From Prunus persica (taxonomy: Eukaryota; Streptophyta; Magnoliopsida; Rosales; Rosaceae), in contig NC_034009.1 of NCBI RefSeq assembly GCF_000346465.2, positions 7,907,251 through 7,971,250 of the forward strand: a stretch of 64,000 nucleotides of DNA, given 5' to 3'. The notes beneath the pieces are model-generated. The model had not been told where the DNA came from, did not search any database, and was given only the letters and a program-made list of their open reading frames with translations. This document shows positions 44,980 to 55,652 of the stretch, piece by piece; position 1 is the stretch's first letter, and each line of letters begins with the position of its first letter. The position numbers and the translations under genes are program-made.

Positions 44980-45984
44980 TATAACCACGTGGCTATATTA
45001 TTTTGAAAAAAAATATTTAAAAAACCCGCTAAAAAAAACCAGAGCGCCTATGCGGGCAGGTGTTAACACAAGTATAGCCGCACGGCTATACGTTTTTAAT
45101 TAAAAAAATCCCAGATATGGCCGTGCGGCTATACTATTTATTCACAAAAGGGACCGCCAAGCGCTAGGTGCCCGCGTGTGAAAATCCGTATAGCCGGTCG
45201 GCTATACTATTTTTTCTATAAAAAATCCCGCGTATACGATTTATTAGGGGTGGGCATCGGGACCGGAAAACCGGAACACCGAACCGAACCGGTGAAAAAA
45301 AACCGGAAAAAAAACCGGTTGACCAAAAAAGTCAACAAACCGGACCGGAACCGGACGGAACCGGTTCCAACCGGTTCCGGTTCTGGTTTTACATCTCTCC
45401 GCACCGGACCGGACCGAACCGGACCGGTCATATATTTTATATTTATATTTTTACAAAATTTTAAAATCTAATGCCATTTTTTAACTTTTATAATCACTAA
45501 TTTTCCAAGTTCAACTTCAAAAAATTTCTAAATGTATGAATTGGATTATTTGTTCATTTTTAAGCTAAAAAAATAAGTTATTTATTATAATTTTTTTTAT
45601 TAAAAAAATTTAAAAAATAAAAAATTAATAATCCGGTTCAAAACCGGAACCGGTCAGAACCGGACTGGAACCGGTTAGAACCGAACCGGCTGGTTTTCGA
45701 AATTTTTTTTACCTAAACCGGACCGAACCGGACCGGTTAATAATACCGGTTTCGGTTCCGGTTTGAGGTGAGAACCGGACCGCGCCCACCCCTACGATTT
45801 ATAGAAAAAAGAGACCGCTAATCGCCTAGGAGTCCACGTGTCGAGATAAGTATAGCCGCTCGGCTATACGAGAAGTAACGCCGCTATGTCTCAAGATAAG
45901 TATAGCCGAGCGGCTATACCATTTTTTCAAACAAATTACCGTGGTAAAGCTGTGCAAAAACCCGAATAAAGCCGCACGGCTATA
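44980..45984. repeat. Array of seven 18-bp palindromes, consensus TATAGCCGNNCGGCTATA
   Basis: Copies at 44980-44997 (TATAACCA-CG-TGGCTATA), 45073-45090 (centre CA), 45116-45133 (TATGGCCG, centre TG), 45189-45206 (centre GT), 45851-45868 (centre CT), 45901-45918 (centre AG), 45967-45984 (TAAAGCCG, centre CA). The 8-bp arms are conserved while the central two bases vary. The first copy has G-to-A and C-to-T changes on opposite arms that preserve pairing. Several copies share flanks (AAGTATAGCC before, ATACTATTTT after). Without the hAT insertion the spacing would be 43-104 bp. The array ends about 170 bp upstream of the TTC1 start codon. Confidence 0.85.
45245..45794. mobile_element. hAT-type non-autonomous element, 550 bp, inside the palindrome array
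   Basis: Termini are TAGGGGTGGGC and GCCCACCCCTA, with a perfect 8-bp target duplication CGATTTAT (45237-45244 and 45795-45802). Both subterminal regions are packed with CCGG, GAACCGG and GGACCGG motifs in inverted arrangement, the pattern expected for transposase-binding repeats. The centre is AT-rich with no transposase frame. Excising it in thought restores an unbroken ATACGATTTATAG in the host repeat. Confidence 0.88.
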
Positions 45985-46156
45985 CTATTTTGTATAAAAA
46001 TTACCAGGAGCTTTCTGGAAGCACGGAGTGTAAAGTCATCTGAGTCATTTTCGTATATAAAATCTCCATAAGAAAAGCTATCGTCGCAGCCAAAATCCGT
46101 CACCTTTTCCCGTTTCTGTTGCTCTTCGTGGAAGAAATCAATTTCCTGACAAAGCG

Positions 46157-49100
46157 ATGCGGATCGAAGAAAAAGAGACAGAAAAGCATAGCGATTTGAA
46201 TTCCCCGAAACCCTCGTCTTCCAACAACAGAAATGCCTCCGATGGCTTCGAAACTGCCAGTGACGGAGAACTCGGATCCAACGGTAGCGACAACGACGAC
46301 GAAACCCAACAACAAGAGGAACAGCAAAGTCTCTCTCAGGCTGACGACGTCGTATTGAAACAGGTACTTTCTTCGGAATACTATCTTTCTGCTAATTCGT
46401 AATCGAATGTGAATCAATTATTTATTGTTACTTGGAGCTGATCAGTGAGTTCAATTTTGTACAAATTTTGAAAAATGAATTTTTTTGGGTAAATTGTTAT
46501 GTTGTGGAATCTGAAATCTTACTGTGAATTGCTTACACTAAAACCCAATTAGGTTTTTTCTCTCTTTGTATATGCAGTGTTTCCTATGTGATCGGTAATC
46601 TGGTTTTATAGCTACGATTCTCATTTTCCTGTTAAAATAAATTTGATTGAGTTTTTCTGGTTGCATCTGAAGCAGAAGGCGTTTGAACAAGCAAATGATG
46701 TGAAAATGGGAGGCAATAGACTGTTTGGCAGTGGGCAATATGAAGAGGCATTATCACAGTATGAGCTTGCTTTACACCTTGCGCCTGACATGCCATCATC
46801 TGTGGAATTACGCTCAATATGTCACGCAAACAGTGCAATATGTTGTTCGAAAATGGTATGTGATGTGGTTAAAATCGGTGGAAATATCCTGAAAATTTTC
46901 ATTGTTTTTCGTAATACTTTCATATTTTGTTTACACAAGTTCAAGTTTTTCTATTTTTTAGAAAATTCTTGATGGTTCCACTTCATGTTAGACAGAGTTG
47001 CACGCACTGATGCATGCTTCATGTACTTTTAGAGTTTGTTTAATTGGCCTACAATTTTTCTGGCCTCTAATGCCCTTTTGATGTCCACATATTGGACAAG
47101 CTATGACACCAAATATGTAGGAAAATTTATTTTGATATACTTGACATGATGGTGCTTTTACTATTTCAAAGTGGATGCTATTTGCCTTCCCAACCTTATT
47201 TTCTTGGTAGTCTTTGTTGGAGCATGCAAGTTGTTCCGGTAAAAGTATGTGACTTCAAGTGATTCATAGATTGGTCTAATGAGCAAGGATGTGATCAATT
47301 TCCTTCATCATTTGACTTGACATTTTTATTAATCTTTGAATTTGAAATGATGATAGATATGTTTCAGCGAAAGTAGCTATTTTTTGCTCTAAATAAAATG
47401 AAATTGGATTTATTAGGGGACTTTCGAAGGATGATTAGTTTTTAGGATTAAGATTTATTGTGAAAGGCAACAAATTCTAATATTGAATGTTTTAAATGAT
47501 GACAATGGTTACCAAATCTGATGATCACATGTCTCCCTATGTCCAGACTGAGTAGAACTGCTGATATTTATTGTAAGAAGCTGTTCACTTTTAGTTTTTC
47601 CCCTGTTTACTTGTCTTGTTATGTGGTTTTAAAAGGCTTCTTATTCTTTTCATTATAACTCCAGTACACCAGTAAGCTCTTGATTATGCATTCTTAATAC
47701 TGAATTATTATCAATCTTGGAATCCTAATATCACAGGGAAAATATGAGGATGCAATCAAGGAATGCACAAAAGCGCTAGAACTAAATCCTTCATATATGA
47801 AAGCTCTGCTTAGAAGAGCAGAAGCACATGAAAAACTAGAGCATTTCGAAGAGGCTATTGCTGGTAAGTTTGGATTTAATGCCACTTTTTAATTTTAACC
47901 ATTGTACTGCAGTCTAAGGTGATATCTTTCATCAGTTCATCGTTCAATTTCCTGGACAGTACTCCACTATTCTTGACACTTTTTCAGCTCACTAGAACCA
48001 ACTTCTGTCCTCTCATGTATGTGGGTTTGTAGTTCTATACTCATATGTATTGCTAAATTTTTGTTTTTACTTTGCAGATATGAAAAAAATCTTGGAACTC
48101 GATCCCTCAAATGACCAAGCCAAGAAGACCATTCGTCGCCTGGGGCCGCTGGCTGAAGAAAAGAGAGAAAAGATGAAAGAGGAGATGATTGGTAAGTTTC
48201 TTTTTCTTTTTCTTTTGGTAAATTAGATGATTGGTAAGTTGGATAAATTATTTTGTTGTGCATTTATATTGTTTATAGTTTCATGGTTTATGGTTTTATT
48301 TTCTTTTTCTTGTGGCCACTTGATCAAATTGTTCCCAAGAGCTGTATGTACCCTGAGCAATGCCCAAAAAAATAAAATAAAAACCTAATCCATGTCTTAG
48401 ATAGACCACTCTTCTAGCCTTCACATGACTTCTTTCCTCTAGTTATAAACGAAGAACAAAGGACAGGGCAATTAGACTGTATTGTTGGGGCAAATAGGCA
48501 ATGCGTTTATGCGAAGTCAATTAATTACTTTCCCAAAGACCAGTGTAACTACTTTTTTCTGACTTTGTGACATAAGGCAAGACTAACATATGAAATAAAG
48601 AAAACAAATCCTGAAATCAGCCTGCTGATGATCTTTGCTTATGGAACACTAACCTTTTGCTGGAACTTGTTCATAATTTCTGAAAGACGTTGCTGTTGAA
48701 GGAGCGTTCGAGCAATTATTTTATACTCGTGGATGATGTCAACTTAATAATAATAGGACCGTGTAGATCATAATTCTTCAATCTCATGTCTGCGACAGTT
48801 CTTCACATATTCTGTGTTTTCTGGTGATAGTTGATATGATGTTTCTAAATTGTTATGCCAGAGACTGGTATATGTTGCATGTTGTGGCATACTTCACTGT
48901 TAAGTTTTAGACTTGGCAGTTAGCTAGCATATTGTCCTCTCTGATGTATAATTGTGTACTTTCCTCAGTTTCACTGCAATTTCATGTTTCTCAAAAGGAA
49001 AACAAATCTGTTGTAGACTAAGCATTTGAAATTTTTGTATGTGAGCAGGGAAGCTGAAAGATATGGGTAACTCTTTGTTGGGCCGTTTTGGAATGAGCGT

Positions 49101-49164
49101 GGACAACTTCAAATCTGTTAAAGATCCAAACACTGGCTCTTATTCTATTTCATTCCAACGTTAG
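46157..49164 (+). CDS. TTC1: Tetratricopeptide repeat protein 1 (TTC1) homologue, 247 aa, 5 exons
   Basis: TPR protein related to animal TTC1, which binds Hsp70/Hsp90 and Ras-type partners; the plant role is not established to my knowledge. Exons: 46157-46363, 46676-46855, 47737-47863, 48078-48191, 49049-49164; GT-AG, phases sum to 248 codons. The N-terminal about 68 residues are acidic and low-complexity (Ser/Asn/Glu/Gln rich). Three TPR motifs follow, with helix pairs around KMGGNRLFGSGQYEEALSQY, ANSAICCSKMGKYEDAIKEC and ALLRRAEAHEKLEHFEEAIA, then a Lys/Glu-rich helix and the conserved C-terminal block GRFGMSVDNFKSVKDPNTGS. The start is the first ATG after a leader of about 100-150 nt. The palindrome array lies directly upstream. 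Confidence 0.9.
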
Positions 49165-52100
49165 TGTGGTTGTGGTCATATTCTACAACAATGTGGGAAG
49201 AATCAGGGTGGTGATCTGAAGGAGTATGGGCTTTGTCATGTATGCAGGATTGGTAATTACAAGTAAATGCAGAGTTGATAAAATCATTTGTGGATAGTAT
49301 GTATTGATATGATGAATTTTAAGATATTAGGGTTTCTACATATGAATGGAATTATTACTTGATGAATGTTCATTTCATTTGAGCTCTCTTGTGTTTGTTT
49401 TGTGGGGTCTTCTGCAAAATTGTTAGGCCTAGTTTGGTAACACATTGCTTTTAAAATAAACAGATTCTATCCGAAAATTTTAAATTTTATGTGTTTGGTA
49501 AAACATGGGTATGCTACTTTTTCCCTCAAAATAATGGTCAGAAGCAGTGGTTTTTAAGAAGCATCAGCTGCTTTTAAAAACTGCTGGTTTAAGAAGCAGA
49601 CGATACCATTTAGTTAACTTTTTGGATTAACCATAATGTCCTTATCTATTACATGATTTATTCTCTTTTTTCACAATCGGAATAAAAACCTCAGATCTCC
49701 CCTTTCCATCTCTACACTCTACCCAAATTGTCCTTATTTATTACATGGGCATCGGAAGCTTCCTGACTTCTAGAGGAAGAGAAAAGTTGTCTCATCCTCC
49801 AAATCACTTGCTTGGGCTCTCTAAAGCTGCTCTCTACTCTCTCAGTTACAGGTATCTTCCCCTGTCTCTTTGGTTGAAACTGCTCCATACTCTCAAACTC
49901 AAATGTCATGTTTTTCCACATACTTTTTTCTTTCTTTTTTAAAGTTAGGGCTTCTGTGTAATACTTTTCCCTCTTTACATTTTGAACTCTTGCATCATTT
50001 AGGTGTTTGGGTTAGGATGATTCTTTGCAATCTTATCTTTGTAATCTAGTGCTTTAGTTTAGGAATTCTTTGTAAATATGCAGACCTGACAAATTTGACC
50101 CATAAGAAATAAAAAGGAATCAGAAATTGAGAAACATGTTAAAAGAAATTAGGTACTAGTTGTTAAAAACAAATTGTTGAAAGAAATTGAGAAACATGTG
50201 TTGAAGTTAGTTTTAAAAGATCTACATGTACAAGTTGGAAGCCTTATTTAATTGTGGGATGGTTTTTCTTTTTCAGATATCTTGGTTGTCAAACTTCTAA
50301 TTAGGCTTTATTTTATTAGTTGTAGATTTGCAAAACCTGGTTGTATGACATTCTGTTTAAGTATGCTCTTCATCATTTCATGGGTCTTTCTTGATTTTTA
50401 GATTTCTGCTTATTTGTCTTTTGGTTTTGATGTGTTCTGCTTATTTGACTTTGAGAATTCCCGGCTTGTGTGCTGGTTTCGATGATAGAGCATAATATAG
50501 GTTGCTGGGAATTGGGAATATTGATAGTTAATTTCAACATGCTGCATTATCACTTTGCTCATTTTTTCTGAGTATCATACTCTCGCAACATATGTTGCAA
50601 CTTCCAGTTAGCCCAGCAAAACTTTAGTGTAAGTGATAAGCATTAGATAAGATCATTACCTTATCATCAGCATTTATTCTTTTGAAAATATGTGCTATAA
50701 GATCAGTATTGAGCAAAATTTATAAGAAGACAGTAGGAGCATGTCCTTTTTGCATATGGATGTTTATATGTTTATTATTTGGACTGTTTGGATTGTTTGC
50801 TATTTTCCATTTCTCATATCTAAGCCTTATTTCTTTAGTAAGGATGGGAAAAGAATGTGGGAAGTTCATCAAAAGCGAGATGGAGAGGGAGGTTGATGTA
50901 AGAAAACATCACCGTAGTCTTCATTATCATGAGGCACAAGAGAGATGGAAGCATTGAGAAACACCACAAGATTAATGAATGCATCTAATTATACATTTTT
51001 TCTGTGTGGTAGAGATCTATTTAAACATTTTGATATTGAACACTTTTTGTATATTTGTTAAAAGATAGGAGAAGGCAAAGGTACATTTTCAGGGTAGGTA
51101 CCGTAAGCATCTATCAAGAATGTTGTACTATTGAACCATATCATGACATTTTTACGATTGAAATAACAATATTTTGAAGTATTTTGTCACAGTAATCATT
51201 TTGAATTTGTGGTATAAATGTACTTACTCTTTTCACTTTCTCGATTGCAGTTTGTTTATGGGTTCTTTAGATTACAATATATATGGAATTTTTGTATGTT
51301 AAGTATGTTCTTATTATAAGAAAAGTGCACGAAACTCTGGCTATAAAATGGCACAAACCTTCAGTTTTTCAGTAATTACAAATATGTAACAAGAAGCACT
51401 TCCTTACACGCATATATCTCAAATCCATTAAAAATACCAAACAGTTACCCAAGATATATTAATGAAATATAGCACTAGATTTTGATTCCATACCCCGAAA
51501 GCACTTCCTTTTGTCCTGACCTTGAATTGCGTAGGTGTGGCACTACTGGGTATGAGACCAGCCCAATAGATCTGGTATATGTAGTGTATGATATTGACTT
51601 ATTGGATTTGTGCTTATTCTGGACTTCTGCTCAAGCCATTGTGCTCCAAGGGGGTACTGGCCTGGATAAGTTACTTTCTATGCCTCAATCAAGGGAACTT
51701 CAATATTCTTTCATTTGTGCGTTGTTAGTTTGATAGATATGAACAATACCTGATCAAACAAGAGGGAAACTAGAGTTTGGTTAATGTTACCCTATTTGGG
51801 TTCAGAAACCTATCTTAAATCCAAATTGACCCTAGATTGGGTCAAGGTTTTAATCAATTCGGGCTCAATGATATAGTTCGGGCCTGAACTAGCCCCTATT
51901 CTCGGACAAGCAGAGCCCTATTTGGGCCTAGACCTCTGTTTTGGGTCCGAATAATGGACTTGAATGATATAAAGGCGGGAAAGTAAACTATTTTATGGAA
52001 ATAAATGTGAGAACAGTTACATTAGTAGATATTTGATAAAATAACTAAGACAAATTTCAAGATCTCTTTATCCAATTTTAGCTTGATAGCAAAGAAAGAC

Positions 52101-53517
52101 AAGAGTCATAGAATTCTCCATTTAACTAATTCAAAACACCGATTACAATACAAGAAAGATTGGAGATTTCTCTATCTAGTTTGAGTAATACATAAATGCA
52201 AATTGATCATTTAAAAGATATCATACCATGAAGATGGCAGAGCAACAAAAGATAAATGCATGAGTTGTCAACTGGTTATCTGAATATCAAGTAAGCCTGT
52301 TTGAAAGGATCTTGAGTTTTTTCAAGTATTTTCTAGACGTTGCGTCGGGTTTTTGGAGAGAGAGTCGTTTTTTGTTGATTATTTCTCCTTCAATTTATAG
52401 AGAATGAGGTCGGTTGAGTGTTGGGACCAACATCCAATTTGAAGTACCCACTTGCCATTGATTTTGGTGAGTGGGTTGCTAAAAATACAAGCAAACCCAA
52501 AAAAGTTGCTAAGAGACTTTGATGAGAAATGACAAAAGTTGTCACTATTAGACTTAAAGAAATCCAAAGTATTAGTCCACTTGCCTTTGATTGGTGAGTG
52601 ACAGCCAAAGTAGCTAACTAAAAGAAAAAAGAAATGAAGAAATAATGATCACCATCTCTACTTCTTTCTTTATTCATTCTTTAAGTCTACTTGCATTATT
52701 TATTCTTTTTCTTTCAACCTTTTAACTTGTATGTTGAGCTTTAGCTTTATTTTAATATTCTTCATCACAAAGAATATTAAAAGGTTTCCATCCACCTCAT
52801 CATTATTTTATTCTTCTTTGAATCAACTCACTTGTGATGAAGTCCCTTCATTGATGAAGTAACTTGATTAGCAGCTACTAAATTTCTTCTCATGACATGC
52901 CTTGATGCATAATAAACTGGGAATGCTAGGTTCATCCAATTCCTGCCAATTTCGGATATGTTGTTCTCCACATAAGTAGGAACAACATTTATGAAGAACT
53001 TAATTCCATTTGAGCAATATAAAATCTGATTTAGCATGGTTGCAACTGACTGGTCGTCACAGACTGCTGTCACAGTCAGAAATCATTATTAATGCCCCGA
53101 AAATTCAATACTTGTGCAAATGACTCCAAATTTCGATATGTCGTAGTAGACATCCAAATGAACAACTTTCATGAAGAACGGATGTTAATTTGAGGACTGG
53201 AAGCTGGCCCGAATTGGGCCATAATTAGGCCCGAATTGCCACTGTTTTTAGCTTTCGCTGTTGCTTGCTGGTATGCTTCTGATGTTTGATGTCCCGAGGA
53301 TTCCAAATTTATCCGAATAAACCCAAATTTGGATATGTTGGATGAACAACTTTCATGAAGGATGAAACTTGATTTGAGAGCTGGAAGTTGAAGTTTGGGC
53401 CCACTCCAGCTGACTGCAGCAATGCATGTCTAGCCATATTTTGGCCATTTTGATGTTCATGGAACATTATCTTCCATTTTAGGCAAAAATACGATTTTTG
53501 GTACAAACACTACCTGA
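49165..53517. other. Intergenic spacer with transposon remnants
   Basis: Between 49427 and about 49640 the phrases GGCCTAGTTTGGTAACAC, AGAAGCAGTGG, AAGCATCAGCTGC and AAGAAGCAGAC suggest a degraded Harbinger-type MITE. Around 51780-51960, repeated TTCGGGCC, TTTGGGTCC and GGGCCTAGACC phrases suggest another remnant. From about 52950 to 53400 a phrase ending in ACAACTTTCATGAAG or similar, preceded by a CCAAATTTCGATATG-type phrase, occurs three times at roughly 180-bp intervals; it directly precedes the resistance-gene relic. Frames at 50682-50957 and 51482-51733 are unassigned and probably not genes. Confidence 0.4.
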
Positions 53518-55652
53518 AGTGTTAGTGTTGCATCAATTGGGCAAACACTTCCTAGGCATGATTTGAGAAAACTATCAAATGAAGAATGTTGGCTCATATT
53601 AAAGGATAAAGCATTTCCAGATGGGAGTGCTCCTTTAACTAACGATGAAGGGAGGATTGCAAGGGGGATTGCTAAAAAATGTGTAGGTGTACCATTAGTG
53701 GCAAAGGTATGTTTATCAATTTGTCACTCATTAATTAATAAAGCTCTTATTTCCTCTTCTTTTTTTATTATTTTACTTTCATTTTGTAACATACTGTCAT
53801 TTGATAAAGATTGAAACTCATGTTTGAACAAGTTTTGGGCAATATGATGCGTTTTAAAAAGAGAGATGGATGGTGCTCAATTCAAGAATGTAACATATGG
53901 GATTTACCAGAAGGAGGAGAAAGAAAGAATATTATTGGTTTTGAAGTTGAGTTTTGATCAATTAAAATCATCATCTTTGAAACAATGTTTTGCATATTGC
54001 TCAATGTTTAGCAAAGCTTTCGAAATTCAAAAGGGTGACTTGATCCAACTTTGGATGGCTCAGGGGTTGCTGCACCCTTTTACCAGCGAAGATAATCTAG
54101 AGATGGAGGACATAGGTGATAAGTATTTTAGAATTCTATCCAAGAACTCATTTTTTCAAGATGTTACCAAGGATGATCATGATATTATCACCGAATGCAA
54201 GATGCACCATCTTTTCCATGATCTTGCAAAGCATATATCACAATCAATGAGTAAAGACTTCAACCTGACTCCACATATGGCAGAAATTCCAACTTCAGTG
54301 CTACTTGCAAAAAAATATGGTCATGAATTACACTCGGTTTTTGTGAAAGATGAAGTTCTTGTTAATGCCTTACTGAGCTTTAAAGGTTTACGAGTCTTAA
54401 AATTATATGAGGGGGCTTGCTTCTCTGCCAGAAGTGATGTTAAAAAACAACCAGAACCTTGCAAATTTGGAGATAAGAGATTGTGGGAAGTTATATGTCA
54501 ATTAGAAAAACGAAAAAAGTATTACAAAGTATTATACAGGCCCTGTATAGAATTTCTTGGATCTTCAAAAAAAAATTCTAAGTTTCAGTACAAGTAATGA
54601 TATATATTGTTAATTATTCAAATTAAATTTTAAATGGGGATTCCTTGCTCAAAGATGTTCGTTGTATTGCTCCCCATTTATTTGGTTGTTGCGCATCTCT
54701 TGAGTCTCTGTGTGTTTCTAAGTGTCATTATTTTAGGAGTTTGCCTGATGGGCACACTCTCTTCTTAAGGAGTTGATTGTCGACAACTGCCCTAGACTGG
54801 AGTTCATTCCAGTCACACATGCTCTTACGTCTCTCCTGAAGTTGCCTGTTAAAGTATTGCAGGAGTTTAAAGTCAGTTCCAACTTTACATGGCTTTGCAT
54901 CCCTTCGTCAACTGGAAATCGAGGGCTTTCATGGGACAAGTCCACTGATTGGCCTAGAGTCCTGTACCTCGCTCCATTCACTGCGTATCTATGGTTGTGA
55001 ACACTTGACACATTTACCAGATGGGCTAAAAATTCTTCTCTCTTGAGGAATTGACAATAAGCAGGTGTCCTAGTCTACAAACTATTCCGAGCTTAGACAA
55101 CCTTGCCCACCTCCGTGAGTTGAAGATATCATTTTGTGCTGGATTGAAAAGTCTACCCCGTGGATTAGCATCCCCACACTGCCTCACCAGCTTGAAGGAG
55201 TTGGAAATTGGTCGGTTTTCGATGGTGCTCCATTCATTTCCTACTTTTCAGGTATCACAACTTGAAAGATTGAGTTTGTGGGGTTGGCCTAAGCTCGAGT
55301 CTCCGCCTGAACAAGTTCAAAACTTACTTCTCTAACATGTTTGGAAATACCATCCTTTGACTGAATGGAGGCTCTTCCAGAGTGGCTGAGAAACCTTGCA
55401 TCTCTTGAGTATCTACGTATAATTTGGTGCGCGAATCTGATTAATCTACCTACAGTTGAAGCTGTACAGTATCTCACCAAGTTAAAAGAGATATGCATTA
55501 GTGGTTGTCCCTTTTTAAAAGAGAGATGCAACAAGGAGAGCGGTGCAGAATGGCCCAAGATTTCACATATTCCAAAGATCACAGGTACGATTTTTTCTTT
55601 GGGTCTTAAATCAACTACTCCTGATGTATCTCGTACTATTCATTTAACTTAA
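53518..55652 (+). pseudogene. CC-NB-LRR (RGA-type) disease-resistance gene relic
   Basis: The region begins in the middle of an NB-ARC domain: VSVASIGQTLPRHDLRKLS, then EECWLILKDKAFPDGSAP and the GLPL-like KKCVGVPLVAK. The coiled coil, P-loop and kinase-2 motifs are missing. After about 130 bp of non-matching sequence it resumes at about 53831 with VLGNMMRFKKRDGWCSIQEC, shifts frame near 53915, and continues in frame to 54597 with LKQCFAYCSMFSKAFEIQKG, LIQLWMAQGLLHPF and an MHD equivalent MHHLFHDLAKHIS. Leucine-rich-repeat sequence follows in several frames with stops between: LIVDNCPRLEFIPV (54770s), ELTISRCPSLQTIPSLDNL (about 55040), then LPEWLRNLASLEYLRIIWC (from 55371), ending near 55652. 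Truncation, frameshifts and stops mark it as non-functional. Confidence 0.88.

Noticed and set aside
45178..45471. 97-codon Arg/Thr/Pro-rich ORF and its minus-strand counterpart at 45216-45431
   Set aside because: They are translations of the CCGGAACCGG subterminal repeats of the hAT element.
44980..45984. CRISPR-like array (repeated palindromes with spacers)
   Set aside because: Irregular spacing, only 18-bp repeats, a eukaryotic setting and no cas genes; it is an interspersed palindrome array.
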